From positions 310,001 to 374,000 of the forward strand of contig NW_020825317.1 of assembly GCF_003286085.1 (NCBI RefSeq): a DNA stretch of 64,000 bases, given 5' to 3'. The DNA comes from Drosophila persimilis (lineage: Eukaryota; Arthropoda; Insecta; Diptera; Drosophilidae). Below, in pieces: positions 32,438-43,437 of the stretch; the stretch's first letter is position 1; each line of letters begins with the position of its first letter. Under the pieces are notes generated by a model, which was not told the origin of the DNA, ran no database searches, and saw only the letters and a list, made by a program, of their open reading frames with translations. A program made the translations under genes and the position numbers.

Positions 32438-32900
32438 TGGAAATTAATGCTGCTAACGAAATTCCAATGACCAGTAAGCAAAACAGGGTGTCTCTTTGAA
32501 GCTTAAGTCAACGGAATTATGCGAGAAAATGAAAAGGTTAGCTACCGTTTGGCAGAATGAGTCGTCGGACTGTGACTACTACATGCTCGTGGTAAAGCAA
32601 GAGCAAGTCGAGAAGTTGATCGGCAAATTTGAGATGTTTCACGGCGAGCTTGAGGAATTGGATCGAAGCGAAATTCCCAGTGGTTTGTGTGACATTTTTG
32701 AGTCACTTGCAAGCTCGCTGAAGGCGGCGATTATGAGGGAAATGGCTAAGAGTAGCAGCCGCATGCCGTTTCATTTCACCTTGGCTGGAGGAAACACTAC
32801 GGTTGAGTTTGCCGGGTCGCAATTTCTACCTCACCGAAGACAAGTACCATCCCTGCCTCCTATACAATTGCCACCATCATCGACAGCCATCCGGACTTAA
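32438..32900 (+). pseudogene. BEL gag N-terminal part
   Basis: An ATG at 32,438 opens 20 codons and stops at 32,498. The main coding frame (from 32,496, first ATG at 32,529) continues to 32,900 with the helical start of Gag (EKMKRLATVWQNES; KQEQVEKLIGKFEMF) and a Pro-rich end (LPPIQLPP). Near 32,875 a short deletion with a frame change separates it from the rest of Gag-Pol. Confidence 0.75.
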
Positions 32901-32923
32901 CAAACATAGAAAAGCTCCAGCAT

Positions 32924-35900
32924 TTGCGTTCCTGTGTGCGGGATTCGGCATTGGAGACTGTTTGGTCGCTGCAAATCTCAGATGGCAATTATTCTGTGGC
33001 ATTAGATTTGTTGGAAAACAGATTCAATAATCGGCGATTGGTTTTTCAGGCACACATCAATGAGATCTTGGCGCTTCAGGCTGTGGAACCTGGGTCAGTG
33101 GTCATGCTTCGGGAGCTTTTAGACAAGTTCAATTCACATATGCGCGCACTTCAGGGTTTGGGCACCACTGAGCAGATCGCAGGATGCATCATCGTGCAGG
33201 AGCTTCTCCGAAAACTGGATCCAGCGAGCCAAGAGAAGTGGGAGGAACGATTCAACGACCCCGCATTCGCCAACTTAATTCCGTTGTGGGCCTATGGCCT
33301 ATCTATGGCCTCGTTCTTGGAGCAGCGATGCAGATCATTGGAGACGATGGACTTTTCTATGGCAAGCTATGCGTTGAGCAATCAGGTGGGCAGAAGTAGA
33401 AAGCATAATAATTCTAGGTCCACATTGGTTACAACGAACCAAACCGTAGCACGCTGCGCGCTGTGCAACGATGGTGCTCACGAGGTCCAGCACTGTCAGA
33501 AGTTTAAAGCGCTGTCCCCCACAAATTGCCATAGAGAAGCCAAGCGGCTTTCGTTATGTATAAATTGTCTCAGAACAGGGCATCGATTACTTCAGTGCAC
33601 CTCGAGCAACTGTCGTACCTGCGGGGGTAGACACCATACCCTCCGTCATTTTGGTAGCCCTGAAGATACCGCAGTCCAAGGGAAATCAGCGCCGTATACT
33701 CCATCTCAGTCTGCGCTGTCTGAGTCTACGCCGTCTGAGCATACCACTGAGCCCTCTACTTCAGCGGCTACCTCGTCTGCCCTTATTGTCCAAGATCTCA
33801 GGAATGGTGTTGTTCTACTTGCCACGGCCTCGGTCTTAGTCAAAAATCGTTCCGGAGTTTTAGTTCCCTGCCGAGCGTTGCTGGATTCCGGCACCCAGTT
33901 GCATCTAATAACTTCTAGTTTCGCGAATCAGCTTCAGCTTCGAAAAATGAAATCATCGACTGCAGTCTCGGGAATAGGCGACTCTAGCTTCGTCACGGAT
34001 GGATTTTCGGTCAACGTTAGCCTGCACTCTCGCTCATCGGATTACTCAACTCTCATCACTGCCATTGTAGCCTCTAGCATAACCGATCGACAGCCAAGCT
34101 TTGGCATTGACACTCAAAACTGGAACATTCCATCTAACATACCACTAGCTGATCCGGAGTTTTATAAGCCGCAGCGCGTCGATCTGCTAATTGGCGCAAG
34201 TCTGTTTTTCGAGCTCCTGTGTGTTGGTCAGGTCAAGCTACTGCCAGGATTGGCTTCAATTCAGAAAACGCGCTTGGGATGGGTCGTGTCTGGAAGTTGT
34301 TCGCGTTTAAAAGGTTCCTCGTTAATGGTCTCTCGCGCTCGGGCCGTAGCTGCTGAGGATAATAGTCCAGAGGATCGGCTTGAGGTGCTTCTTCGGAGGT
34401 TTTGGGAGGTAGAAAATTGCATCGAACCAATAATAAAGTCTACCAAAGAAGAGCTAGATTGTGAAGCACACTTTGTGCAGCATTTCCGTCGACTACATAA
34501 AGGCGATTATTGTGTTCGGCTGCCAGCAAAATATAATTTGGATCTCCTTGGAGAATCTTACAATCAAGCGCTTCGTAGATTCCTGACCCTTGAGAGAAAG
34601 GGTCGTCGCCCTGATGATAAATCTCAGTATGCAGCATTTATAAAGGAGTACCTTGATTTAGGCCATATGTCTCAGGTCCCTACCCAAGCAATCAGCAACT
34701 GCCGATATTTTTTGCCTCACCATTGCGTCATGAAGGAAGATAGTTCTACGACCAAGCTTCGCGTCGTTTTTGATGGATCCGCTTCAACCTCATCTGGATA
34801 TTCCCTGAACGACGTTTTATTGGCTGGTCCCGTAATCCAACAAAAACTGTTTCATATTCTTGCTCGATTTCGGTCATACGCCGTTGCGGTTACGGGAGAT
34901 ATCTGTAAGATGTATCGTTGTGTAAGAGTCTCGACCGAGGATAGCAACTTGCAGTGTATTCTGTGGAGAAACTCCAGGGAAGAAGACTTGCATGTGTTTC
35001 AATTGGACACCGTTACTTATGGGACGAAGCCTGCCTCCTATTTATCTGTGCGAGCGATGCATCAGTTGGCAATGGACGAGCAGATGGCGTTTCCAGTTGG
35101 AGCTGAAATCCTTCGCCGTGACTTCTACGTGGATGAGCTGATATCTGGAGCCAGCTCTCAGGAGGAGGCTATCCGAATTCGTGAGCAAGCTAGTGGAATT
35201 TTGTCTAGAGGTCAGTTCAGATTGAGGAAATGGTGTTCGAACGTCCCTGCTGTGCTGGATGGAGTTCCGGAAGAGGACAAGGAAACATTTTTGAAGTTCG
35301 ACGATGGCAGCCATGTGACTAAAACTTTAGGACTTGCGTGGGATCCGGTTTATGATCTACTATTATTTTCGTTTTCGGCCCTTCAATCTTCTTTGAATTC
35401 CTGCAGGCGCTCTGTTTTGTCATCCATAGCGCAATTCTACGATCCTCTCGGACTAGCTGGTCCCGTAATTACTAAATCCAAAATCTTTCTCCAGCGTTTG
35501 TGCCAAGAGAAGTTGTCCTGGGATGAAAGCCTTCCAGTCGCACTGAACACCGAGTGGCAGGAAATATGCACCAGGTTTGGTCAGATTCGTCGACTTGAAT
35601 TTCCTCGGCTTGTACTCCTTCCAGACTCTACGCTGGAAATTCACGGATTTTGCGATGCCAGCATCCAGGCTTATGGTGTATGCATTTATGTCGTGTCCAA
35701 GGGTCAGCATTCCAGCAGTCACTTACTTTGTGCCAAATCTCGTGTGGCTCCTTTGAAGACACTTACAGTACCAAAGTTGGAGCTTTGTGGAGCGGAGTTG
35801 CTGGCTAAGCTCATATCTGAGATAGCTGGAATGAATGTATTCAAGGGAAGGTGTTACTGTTGGTGTGATTCTGTCGTTGCGCTCTCTTGGATTCGGGACG

Positions 35901-36815
35901 AGCCGTGAAGATTTAATACTGTTGTTGCAAATAGAGTGTCAACGATTCAGGAAATGACCGAAAAAATGGAATGGCGCTATGTTCTCACAGCTTTGAACCC
36001 AGCCGACATTCTGTCTCGAGGGGCTCATCCGACTGAGCTGAATGAGTCACTTCTTTGGGCTCATGGTCCTCCATTTCTTTGCGGCTCCTCAGATGACTAG
36101 CCACCCACTGTGCTTCCTGATAAGCCAGCCCTTGAACTTCGTCGGAAGGCTCTTCTGGTCAAATCGCCCTACATGGACATTATTGCTGATTCCAAGTATG
36201 CGAATTCATTTGCTTCTTTGCAACGCGTTTTCGGATACATTCACAAGTTTTGCAACCGAATTCGGCGCCCCGGACTCACTGTCTCAAACATTGAACATGG
36301 AACCCAGGTATTGCTACGACTAGTATAGCGTACTCAGCTATGGGAGGACATGAAGTCACTGCGGGCAAGGGGAGCAGTCTCCTCATCGAGCTCAATCGCA
36401 TCGTTATCGCCATTCATGGATCAGTTTGGACTTCTCAGGGTAGATGGTCTACTGAAAAACTCTTCGTTGAATTTTGATGGCCGTCATCCAATCATCTTTC
36501 CCAGCAGCCATCCACTTACTCTTGCAATAATCTCCCATTTTCATGAGCGGAATCTGCACGCTGGTCCTCGAGCTTTGCTTGGACTAATTCGATCCCAATA
36601 TTGACCTATTGGGGGGAGGAAGACGGTAAACAAGGCAGTAAACAAGTGCTTAAGATGCTTTCGACTGAAGCCCAGGGTATTGGAGCATATTATGGCGGAT
36701 CTTCCAAAGGAGCGGCTCGATGGTTCTCATGCCTTTGAGATCACAGGCGTGGACTTCTGTGGGCCGTTTTTCTACAAACTGGAGGCACGCAACAAGGCTC
36801 CAATCAAGTGCTACG
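32924..36815 (+). pseudogene. BEL/Pao gag-pol polyprotein, one frame with stops
   Basis: A 994-codon open frame (32,924-35,908) continues in the same frame to about 36,815, broken by stops at 35,906, 36,098, 36,326 and 36,602. In order: DUF1759-like Gag; zinc knuckles (CALCNDGAHEVQHC; CINCLRTGHRLLQC); aspartic protease (ALLDSGTQLHLI, DSG type); RT (VTGDICKMYRCVRV; FYVDELISGAS, second catalytic Asp position is Glu); RNase H-like (EIHGFCDASIQAYG); integrase zinc HHCC (HAGPRALLGL... CLRC) and first core Asp (TGVDFCGPF). A deletion and frameshift near 36,815 follow. It would process, copy and integrate the element if intact. Confidence 0.9.
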
Positions 36816-37632
36816 TCAAGTTCTACATGGACTAAAGCGCTTCATATGTACCAGACGAAAGCCGCGGCAAATTTGGTCAGACAACGCAACCAATTTTGTC
36901 GGCGCTAAGAATGAGCTGATGGAATTAAAGCGCCTGGTCCTCAGCGATGACCATCAGAAGGCGCTGCTGGATTTTTGCTTGGTCGAGGCTATAGACTGGC
37001 ATTTCATTCCTCCGCGCTCACCTTATTTTGGTGGTCTATGGGAGGCTGCAGTGAAGACGGCCAAGTACCACTTCTACCGTGCGATAGGCAACTCGGTTCT
37101 TGGATTTGACGAGCTGCGGACGCTGTTGTGCCACATCACGGCAGTGATTAATTCAAGACCTTTAGTTTCAATTTCAGAGAGCCCTGCCGATCTAGATGTT
37201 CTAACTCCAGCGCATTTCTTGAATGGTGGCCCTCCTGCTTCGTTCGCTGAGCCTGACGTCACGCAGCTAAACTTCGATCGCCTGGACGGCTGGCAGCGCG
37301 TTTCGTACCTGCAGCAGCTCTTTTGGTCCCGGTGGAAGGAGGAGTACATAACGTCACTGCAGCAGCGCTCAAAGTGGCGCACTGCGAAGCCTAGTTTAGC
37401 TGTCGCAGATTTGGTTCTTGTCAAGGATGAGAATCTTCCTTCCATGAAGTGGCCACTGGCGAGAGTGGTCGAGCTTTTGCCTGGACGAGATGGCGTTTCC
37501 CGAGTTGCTGTGCTGAAGACGTCATCTGGAATCACCAAGCGCGCCGTCAAAAAGCTGTGCCTGCTGCCCCTTAAAGATGCTGTTGAAAGTCAGTCTTCTA
37601 ACGGGGGAAGTATGTCGGGTCAAGCAGCTTAA
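36808..37632 (+). pseudogene. BEL integrase core and C-terminus
   Basis: Open 274-codon frame holding the later integrase motifs: WSDNATNFVGAKNEL (second Asp), PPRSPYFGGLWEAAVKTAK (Glu region), and a C-terminal domain with LVLVKDENLPSMKWPLARV, the DUF5641-like end of Pao integrases. It ends 20 bases into the 3' LTR. The part between the first Asp and this segment is deleted, so the core cannot assemble. Confidence 0.88.
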
Positions 37633-38085
37633 ATATTTTAAATTATTGCCAGTGGTGCGGCCCAAAGGAAATGCATTTTGGTGTTGTCGTTTAAAATGCC
37701 CCTACTGCAAAGATCATTTGCTACCGCATATGCGCTTGCAGCGGAATTCTTTCGTCTCCTTATGTCGCAATCTCTCGGACTCGGCTTAACAGCGTCACCG
37801 AGCAGCTCTAACGCTCTCGGGCTATCATACGCTCTCGCTCGCTTCTAAGCTTGCTGCATAGGGCCCGGCAATTTGGTCCGTCAGCCCTTGCATGGGCAGT
37901 CTTGAGCTAATCGTCGCAGCTATTAGATTAACATCCTCGCATCCATCGTTCGCCCAATCATCCCCATATGTAAATACGCGACAAGTTGGTTTACATATGC
38001 AAATAAATTGTGAATTATAAACAGCCTCTCGACTTTCATTAACTTCAAATTGCAACAGTTATTAAAAACGCTTAATAGCTTAACA
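37613..38085 (+). repeat. 3' LTR of BEL element
   Basis: 473 bp, preceded by the purine tract at 37,601-37,612 and followed by TSD CAAGG. About six substitutions from the 5' LTR, including AA for CC at about 37,692. Confidence 0.93.
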
Positions 38086-39285
38086 CAAGGGATATCGACA
38101 AAGTTGGATGGTAAGGATCTTCATGGAATGATATTTTCTTGCTCTAGATACCTTAGCAAGAGAAGCATCGTTAACAAACATGAGGTCAAGAAGTCTGTCC
38201 CTAATGTTTTTAACGGCATTCATTTGGACAAGGGAAATATCCGTTAGCCCATTGATAAAGTCATTGTGGCAATTGGGAAACAACAGGTTAGCATCATCGC
38301 AAGGCAGCCAAGAAATAATGACAATTATTTGATCATAGCACCCTAATGCAGATACGACATTGATAAATATAAATACAGATAAATATTGCTTTCCGAGGGG
38401 CCACTGCTCCAAGTTGAAGTCCCGAGCGAGATCGAGATGGTGGAGCCACTTCTAAAAGAGATCTCGGTCCTGGGGCAGAAGAATTGGCAACAACGGCTGG
38501 AGCAGGAATTGGCAAAACATCACCAGCAACCAACACACCCGCACTAGGAGCACTTACCACGTCCGAAGTGACGGCAGCAGAGACTGCAGGGATGGGATTG
38601 ATGCTGTTGGGCACTTGAATGCTCGAAGGAAGTACATTGCTCGGTGTAAAGAACACCGGAGCCACCGTGGGCGGATTTACATATAACGGCGAGGCATAAC
38701 CACACGGAGTAACAAATGCTTCCGACGGATAAAGGTGGGAGGCAGGCGTACCAATCGGATTAGGTTGCAAGAGATTGGTATCATTGCGGAATTTTCCGTC
38801 TAGGCGATTCGCTCAAGAGTTTGAACCCAAGAAACTGCGATTCAAGGGCTAGAAATTTCTCGTTGAGAGCCACGAATTATTTCCGGACATCCAGAAACCC
38901 AGTTCGAGTCTGTCTCATGAATGTGCACATTTCGGCCTCAATCTCCTGACAAGCCAGACATGACCAAGACAGGCCCATACGTTTCGAGATCTGATCGCTT
39001 AGCCGGCTAAAATTTCCGCCACCAGCACATTTTATGTGGGAAAAATTGTCCCACAGCCAGCAGCTAAGGAATGCATCACCAATGATTACACCACCGAATT
39101 CACATTTCATTGCCCTGCAAACAATTTCCATTGTTGACAGCAGTAGAATCACTGTGCACGAATAATAAAAGAACAGAGTGAGAGCGCAGGTAAAATGGGA
39201 GAGCAGACAGCAACAATTAATTGTAAAGACTTATTTATAGAATCAGAAAACCATTTAATTTGTTTCGCTTAATCGTGATCTTATA
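38086..39285 (-). pseudogene. CR1-like LINE 5' part, outer segment (right arm)
   Basis: Minus-strand LINE: ORF1 start at 39,152 (MILLLSTMEIVCRAMKCEFG) with a Cys/His-rich zinc-finger-like region (HIKCAG, CLACQ) similar to the PHD-like domain at the start of CR1 ORF1. ORF1 continues in broken frames to 38,400. An internal deletion near 38,370 joins it to late endonuclease sequence (ISWLPCDDANLLF). The segment 38,086-38,945 mirrors the left arm from 8538. 39,153-39,285 looks like 5' UTR. Confidence 0.65.
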
Positions 39286-39287
39286 TG

Positions 39288-39540
39288 TGTAGGTTAGGTT
39301 AGGTAGAGGCGGTTGCCAGGCACGCTTGGAGCCCGCCACAATTAGGCCCATTGTGATACCTTTTGAAACATTGTGCTTGGGATCAGTTTATGTCAGCAGT
39401 GGTTCCACCCAGATACTCTTATAAAGTGATCGCTAACTTTCTGGGACATAGTATAGACATCTCAGGACCCTAAACAGTTTTACTGCTTCGTAAACAGTAA
39501 GCGTAGACCGTCCGCACACCCATTCTCGCTATTATTTTGT
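39288..39540 (-). repeat. LOA-like LINE 3' end fragment
   Basis: Begins TAGGTTAGGTTAGGTAGAGG, the inverse of the (CCTAA)n tail of LOA-like LINEs seen at 52.5 and 60.65 kb. The following 3' UTR (CACGCTTGGAGCCCGCCACA) is related to LINE B but diverged. It probably represents a third LOA-like family. Confidence 0.6.
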
Positions 39541-41020
39541 AATACGTCGACAAATAATGATCAGGCAATTGCCAATCTTTTTGCCAAATTTTTCCAAACC
39601 ACCTATTCCAACCACCAACTCAGCATGGATTTATAAGGCGGCGATCAACCACCACGAACTTGTTAGAGTTTACCTTTCATTATTAAAGGCTTTCAAGAAG
39701 GTAACTTACAGACGGATGCTATGTACACCGATTTAATAAAGCATTCGACTCTGTAAACCATTCCCTTTTAGCACATAAACTTGACCTTTTAGGGTTTCCG
39801 CCCAACCTCCTGAGATGGATTTCTAGCTATCTTTGTTCTAGGCCTCAAAGAGTCCTCTTCAAAAACTCCCTCTCTATACCAGTCAAGGTTTCTTCGGGAG
39901 TACCACAGGGCAGCCATCTAGGCCCCTTACTCTTTACACTCTTTATTAATGACTTTCCTTCGGTATTAACATATTCTCGAGTACTTATGTATGCGGATGA
40001 TGTTAAACTCTGTGTCCAGTATAAGGACATTTCATTTCATTCCCGCTTGCAATCCGATCTCAAAAACTTTCAGTCATGGTGTTGTGCAAACTTGTTACAC
40101 CTTAATGCCTCGAAATGCAAAGTTATGACATTTCATCGTTCTAGCCCTTTGTTGGCTCCCTACACTCCATTTGGTGGTTCTCTTGAGAGAATTACCCTGG
40201 TCGATGATCTGGGTGTTATGTTAGACCCCAAGTTAAAGTTTTCCGAACACATTTCTACCATGGTAAATAAGGCCATGAGCGTGCTTGGGTTTATAAAGAG
40301 GTGGTCAAAGGAATTTGACGACCCCTATATAACAAAGACTCTCTATACCTCGCTTGTTCGTCCGATCTTAGAATACGGCTCCTGTGTATGGTGCCCTCAG
40401 TACAAAGTACACCAGGACCGTATAGAATCAGTACAGAAAAACTTTTTACTCTTTGCTCTGCGGGGCCTTAACTGGAATGCGGGTGTAAGACTCCCATCTT
40501 ACTCTAGTAGACTAGTAGACTAAACCTCCCATCCTTAGTTAACCGTAGAAAAATGCTTGGTGTGATATTTATGCACAACTTGATCAGGGGTGACATAGAC
40601 AGCCTTGATCTGTTGAGCCGCATAAACTTCACGATTCCTATTAGACTGACTAGAAATTTTATACCATTGTTCCTTCCACTTTGTAGATCGAATTATTCCT
40701 TGAATGAACCGTTTAGGGTCTTATGCTCGGATTATAGTTCCCTCTACCATATTATATCCACCACTCAGTAACTTTAATGCTAATTTTCCGCGAATGTTAG
40801 CCTAATAGCTATCTTTCCTGCATGTTCGCGTTCGTTTCGGCTACACACCGTGCGTCATGCGGCAGCGCCCCTCCGTCGATTGGGCGGGAGAAGGGCTGTG
40901 TTTTGCCTGAGATCCGCACGTAACAGCCTTCTGCTGGTTTCACACGGGCCCCTTGACGGTGCAGTAACTGCATCGCCTCTTGAAAGATGCAGTCATTGCA
41001 TGTCAACGTCCAAGAAAAAA
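39541..41020 (+). pseudogene. CR1-like LINE RT domain and 3' UTR
   Basis: Reverse transcriptase remnant. It starts mid-RT (FNKAFDSV-like patches near 39,740), with SSGVPQGSHLGPLLFTLFIN near 39,893 and the catalytic YADD at about 39,990. An open frame runs 39,987-40,523 (KLKFSEHISTMVNKAMSVLG, YGSCVWCPQY). After a frameshift it ends at 40,771. A GC-rich 3' UTR ends in A-rich sequence (about 41,013). This is the part missing from the 5' halves at 8.5-10.6 and 30.9-39.2 kb. Confidence 0.75.
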
Positions 41021-41028
41021 AAATAAAA

Positions 41029-42110
41029 CGAGGGGGAACGTTGTGAGTTGCTGCGGACACCGCAACTCTACAGTTATACCCGATACTAAGTCAGTATGGC
41101 TCTCCTCCGGCAGACGCCGCTAATATTAAACGACACGACAAAGAATGCGTGCGAGAGAGACAGAAAATCAGTCTGAGCGTGACGTCGGGCGCTGCGTAGC
41201 CAATGCAAATTGATTTGTTCCTTTTGGCTAAAAAAATTATCTGATCTGATCCAAATTCAGCAACCGGATAGATATAGTCATTCTCTATGATTCTATTGTG
41301 GATGCAACAGATTTTCGTCCTTTGTGGGGGCGGATGGGGGTAAGGCGAAATTCTGAGATATACGTTTTATAGTGACATCTTAAAGGAGTGTGTGTACCAA
41401 ATTTGGTTACTCTAGCCTTAATAGTCTCTGAGATTTGTGGTTGCCTCAGATTTTCGTCCTTTGCGGTGGCGGAAGGGGGTGTGGCGAAATTTTGACACAA
41501 AATGGTCAAGGTCCGATATCACAGGAGTGTGGATACCAAATTTGGTTGCTCTAGCTCTTATGGGTTCTGAGATCCTTGAACTCATATTTTGCAATTGGCA
41601 AAACCGACCATGAAACCTGTGTGTTAGAGTGAGACAGAGCGAGAAAGAGTGAAATTGTTTTCGTGATTCTGGCTGTAATAATTATACGATCTGGTTCACT
41701 GCACTCTAGAAGATATAGTCATCTTCTACGATTCTGCGTTTTTAGTTTTCTCGTATCGTCGAAATTGTGGATGCCACAGATTTTCGCCCTTTGTGGGGGC
41801 GGAAGTGGGCGGGGCAAAGTTTTGAAATCTTTTTGGAGCAGTGACATATCACAGAAGTCTGGATCCAAAACATCGTTGCTCTAGCTCTTATAGTCTTTGA
41901 GCATTAGGCGCTGAAGGGGACGGACAGACGGACAGACGGACGGACGGACAGACGGACAGACAGACATGGCTCAATCGACTCGGCTATTGATGCTGATCAA
42001 GAATATATATACTTTATGGGGTCGGAAACGATTCCTTCTGGACGTTACACACATCCACTTTCACCACAAATCTAATATACCCCAATACTCATTTTGAGTA
42101 TCGGGTATAA
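41029..42110 (-). mobile_element. DINE-1-like repeat, copy C
   Basis: Full-length minus-strand copy directly after the A-rich CR1 tail. It has two private deletions: one after CTATGATTCT (41,294) and one giving GGTTCACTGCACTC (41,693). The second is shared only with copy F, marking the start of the second inverted duplication. GGAC/ACAG microsatellite at about 41,920-41,966. Confidence 0.75.
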
Positions 42111-42600
42111 TTATTCAGTAATATTGTTTAGTATTAGCTAATCGAAAAAAAAAACTGTTGGAAGCTGCCAAGTTTTAACAGTAACTCTGACTCCACATTT
42201 ACAAATTAAAATTTGGCGTTTATTGTTGGATACTGTTTTTGTGTTTTTGTTAGAAGCCGTGGCCGTGAACTTAGATTTAGGTGTTCGCTTCGACGATGAA
42301 GACCGACTGTCTTTTAGGTGCTAGGTGAGGGAGCGTATGCTCCACCCACATTTTTTGCCACCCACCATTCTCTTCCGTTTTCTTTCCCACTGGAGGGACC
42401 CCGATTTCGCAGGTTGGTTGAGTTACCTATTAGTTACCTACCTAGAATAAGTCCTGACCTTTTCGTATTTTCATCGATTTAAGCATCGACTTTTCAGTCC
42501 GAGGTTAAGGGGAGGCGGGAAGGAGCCACGAAGGCCCAAGTTCTTTAACTTTCGTATTATACGGCCTGAGGGGCATCTAAGCACTAACAGTCTCTTGTCT

Positions 42601-42612
42601 TTATAAAGGGGA
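42601..42612 (+). promoter_or_regulatory. TATA-box-like motif
   Basis: TTTATAAAGGGG lies about 90 bases before the short basic ORF. It is conserved in the inverted copy. Promoter activity is inferred from the motif only. Confidence 0.35.
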
Positions 42613-42699
42613 GGGGAAAGTCGGGATCACGGCAGACGCCACTGGATTTTTGGGTTTGGTTTGGTTATCTCAGCAAAATCAGCTAGCCCAACGACAACT

Positions 42700-42789
42700 A
42701 TGAAGCAGCGACTACCCAAAGAGAGGAAGCGGCGAGGTCCAGAAACAACCGAAAAGAGAAAACGGAGCACCAAGAACCGTAAGCGATAA
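42700..42789 (+). CDS. Short basic ORF (29 aa) in palindrome arm
   Basis: ATG to TAA, 29 codons starting MKQRLPKERKRRG, with about half Lys/Arg residues, like a nuclear-localisation or nucleic-acid-binding tail. The inverted copy (53,259-53,348) stays open but has K for L at residue 5. It may be the remnant start of a longer ORF or a chance frame. Confidence 0.3.
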   Translation: MKQRLPKERKRRGPETTEKRKRSTKNRKR

Positions 42790-43320
42790 GACAAGCCAGC
42801 CACAGCAACAACCACGCTCCAGCAGCGGAGCGGGATAGAGCAAAACGCAGCAGCAGCAGAAAGGAGAAGCGAAGGCCACTAACCGTATGGTCCCCGTAGT
42901 TCGTAGTCCAACTGGGTCCCGACGTCTAAGTGCCTTCGGCGAGACTCATCTGCACGAACCGTGCGGTTCCAGGCCTTGAAGTTGGCCACACCCACCCTCG
43001 AAAGGGCCACCTGGTTGTCCCCTCCAGCCTTTTCAGTGCGCCCGTCGAGGCCCTCCACACGCCACCCCTTGCCACCGTTCTCCCCCTCGTGGGACTGGTC
43101 CGCCGTTCACCATTGTAGGTCAATACTCGGAGTCCCGGCAAATTACAAATATGGTTGTAGTTTCGACCCTGGAGAGATGTGTACCCCAGCCAGGATCACT
43201 TCCTTACAATCATTAATATATATATTTCTCTGAAAAGGTAATACTGGTAGCTTTATTCAACCATTTAAAATTTTGTATTTTTTTAGTTTTATACATTTTG
43301 TTCGTGTTTTAAGTTGAAAA

Positions 43321-43437
43321 CGAGGGGGAACGTTGTGAGTTGCTGCTGTGACCGCAACTCTACATTTATACCCGATACATACTTATGTAGTCAGTATGGC
43401 TAGGTTAGGTTGAGGCGGCTGCCGGGCTCTCTCGGAG
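43321..43437 (-). repeat. DINE 3'-end fragment joined to LINE B tail (left)
   Basis: 43,321-43,400 is a DINE hairpin end with a variant loop (TGCTGTGACC). 43,401-43,437 is the inverted last 37 bases of LINE B (TAGGTTAGGTTGAGGCGGCT). The same composite is at 52,611-52,727. Homology stops at 43,437. Confidence 0.7.

Larger units (their letters stand above)
31629..38085 (+). mobile_element. BEL/Pao LTR retrotransposon, complete with TSD
   Basis: 473-bp LTRs (31,629-32,101 and 37,613-38,085), tRNA-Trp primer site, Gag-Pol frame in BEL order (Gag zinc knuckles, protease, RT, RNase H, integrase), and a purine tract ACGGGGGAAGTA. The flanking 5-bp duplication is CAAGG (31,624-31,628 and 38,086-38,090). 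The LTRs differ at about six positions by eye, so the insertion is fairly recent. The target is CR1-like LINE sequence, and the matching uninterrupted site is at about 9932. The coding region is defective. Confidence 0.93.
42111..43320 (+). repeat. Unidentified 1.2-kb sequence, left palindrome arm
   Basis: Occurs only here and inverted at 52,728-53,937. It contains TTTATAAAGGGG (42,601-42,612, TATA-box-like), then a CA-rich stretch and a 29-codon basic ORF. A GC-rich block (42,940-43,120) and AT-rich ends follow. I see no protein domain, LTR or TIR. It is flanked by DINE on both sides. It could be the promoter and leader of an unknown element. Confidence 0.5.
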
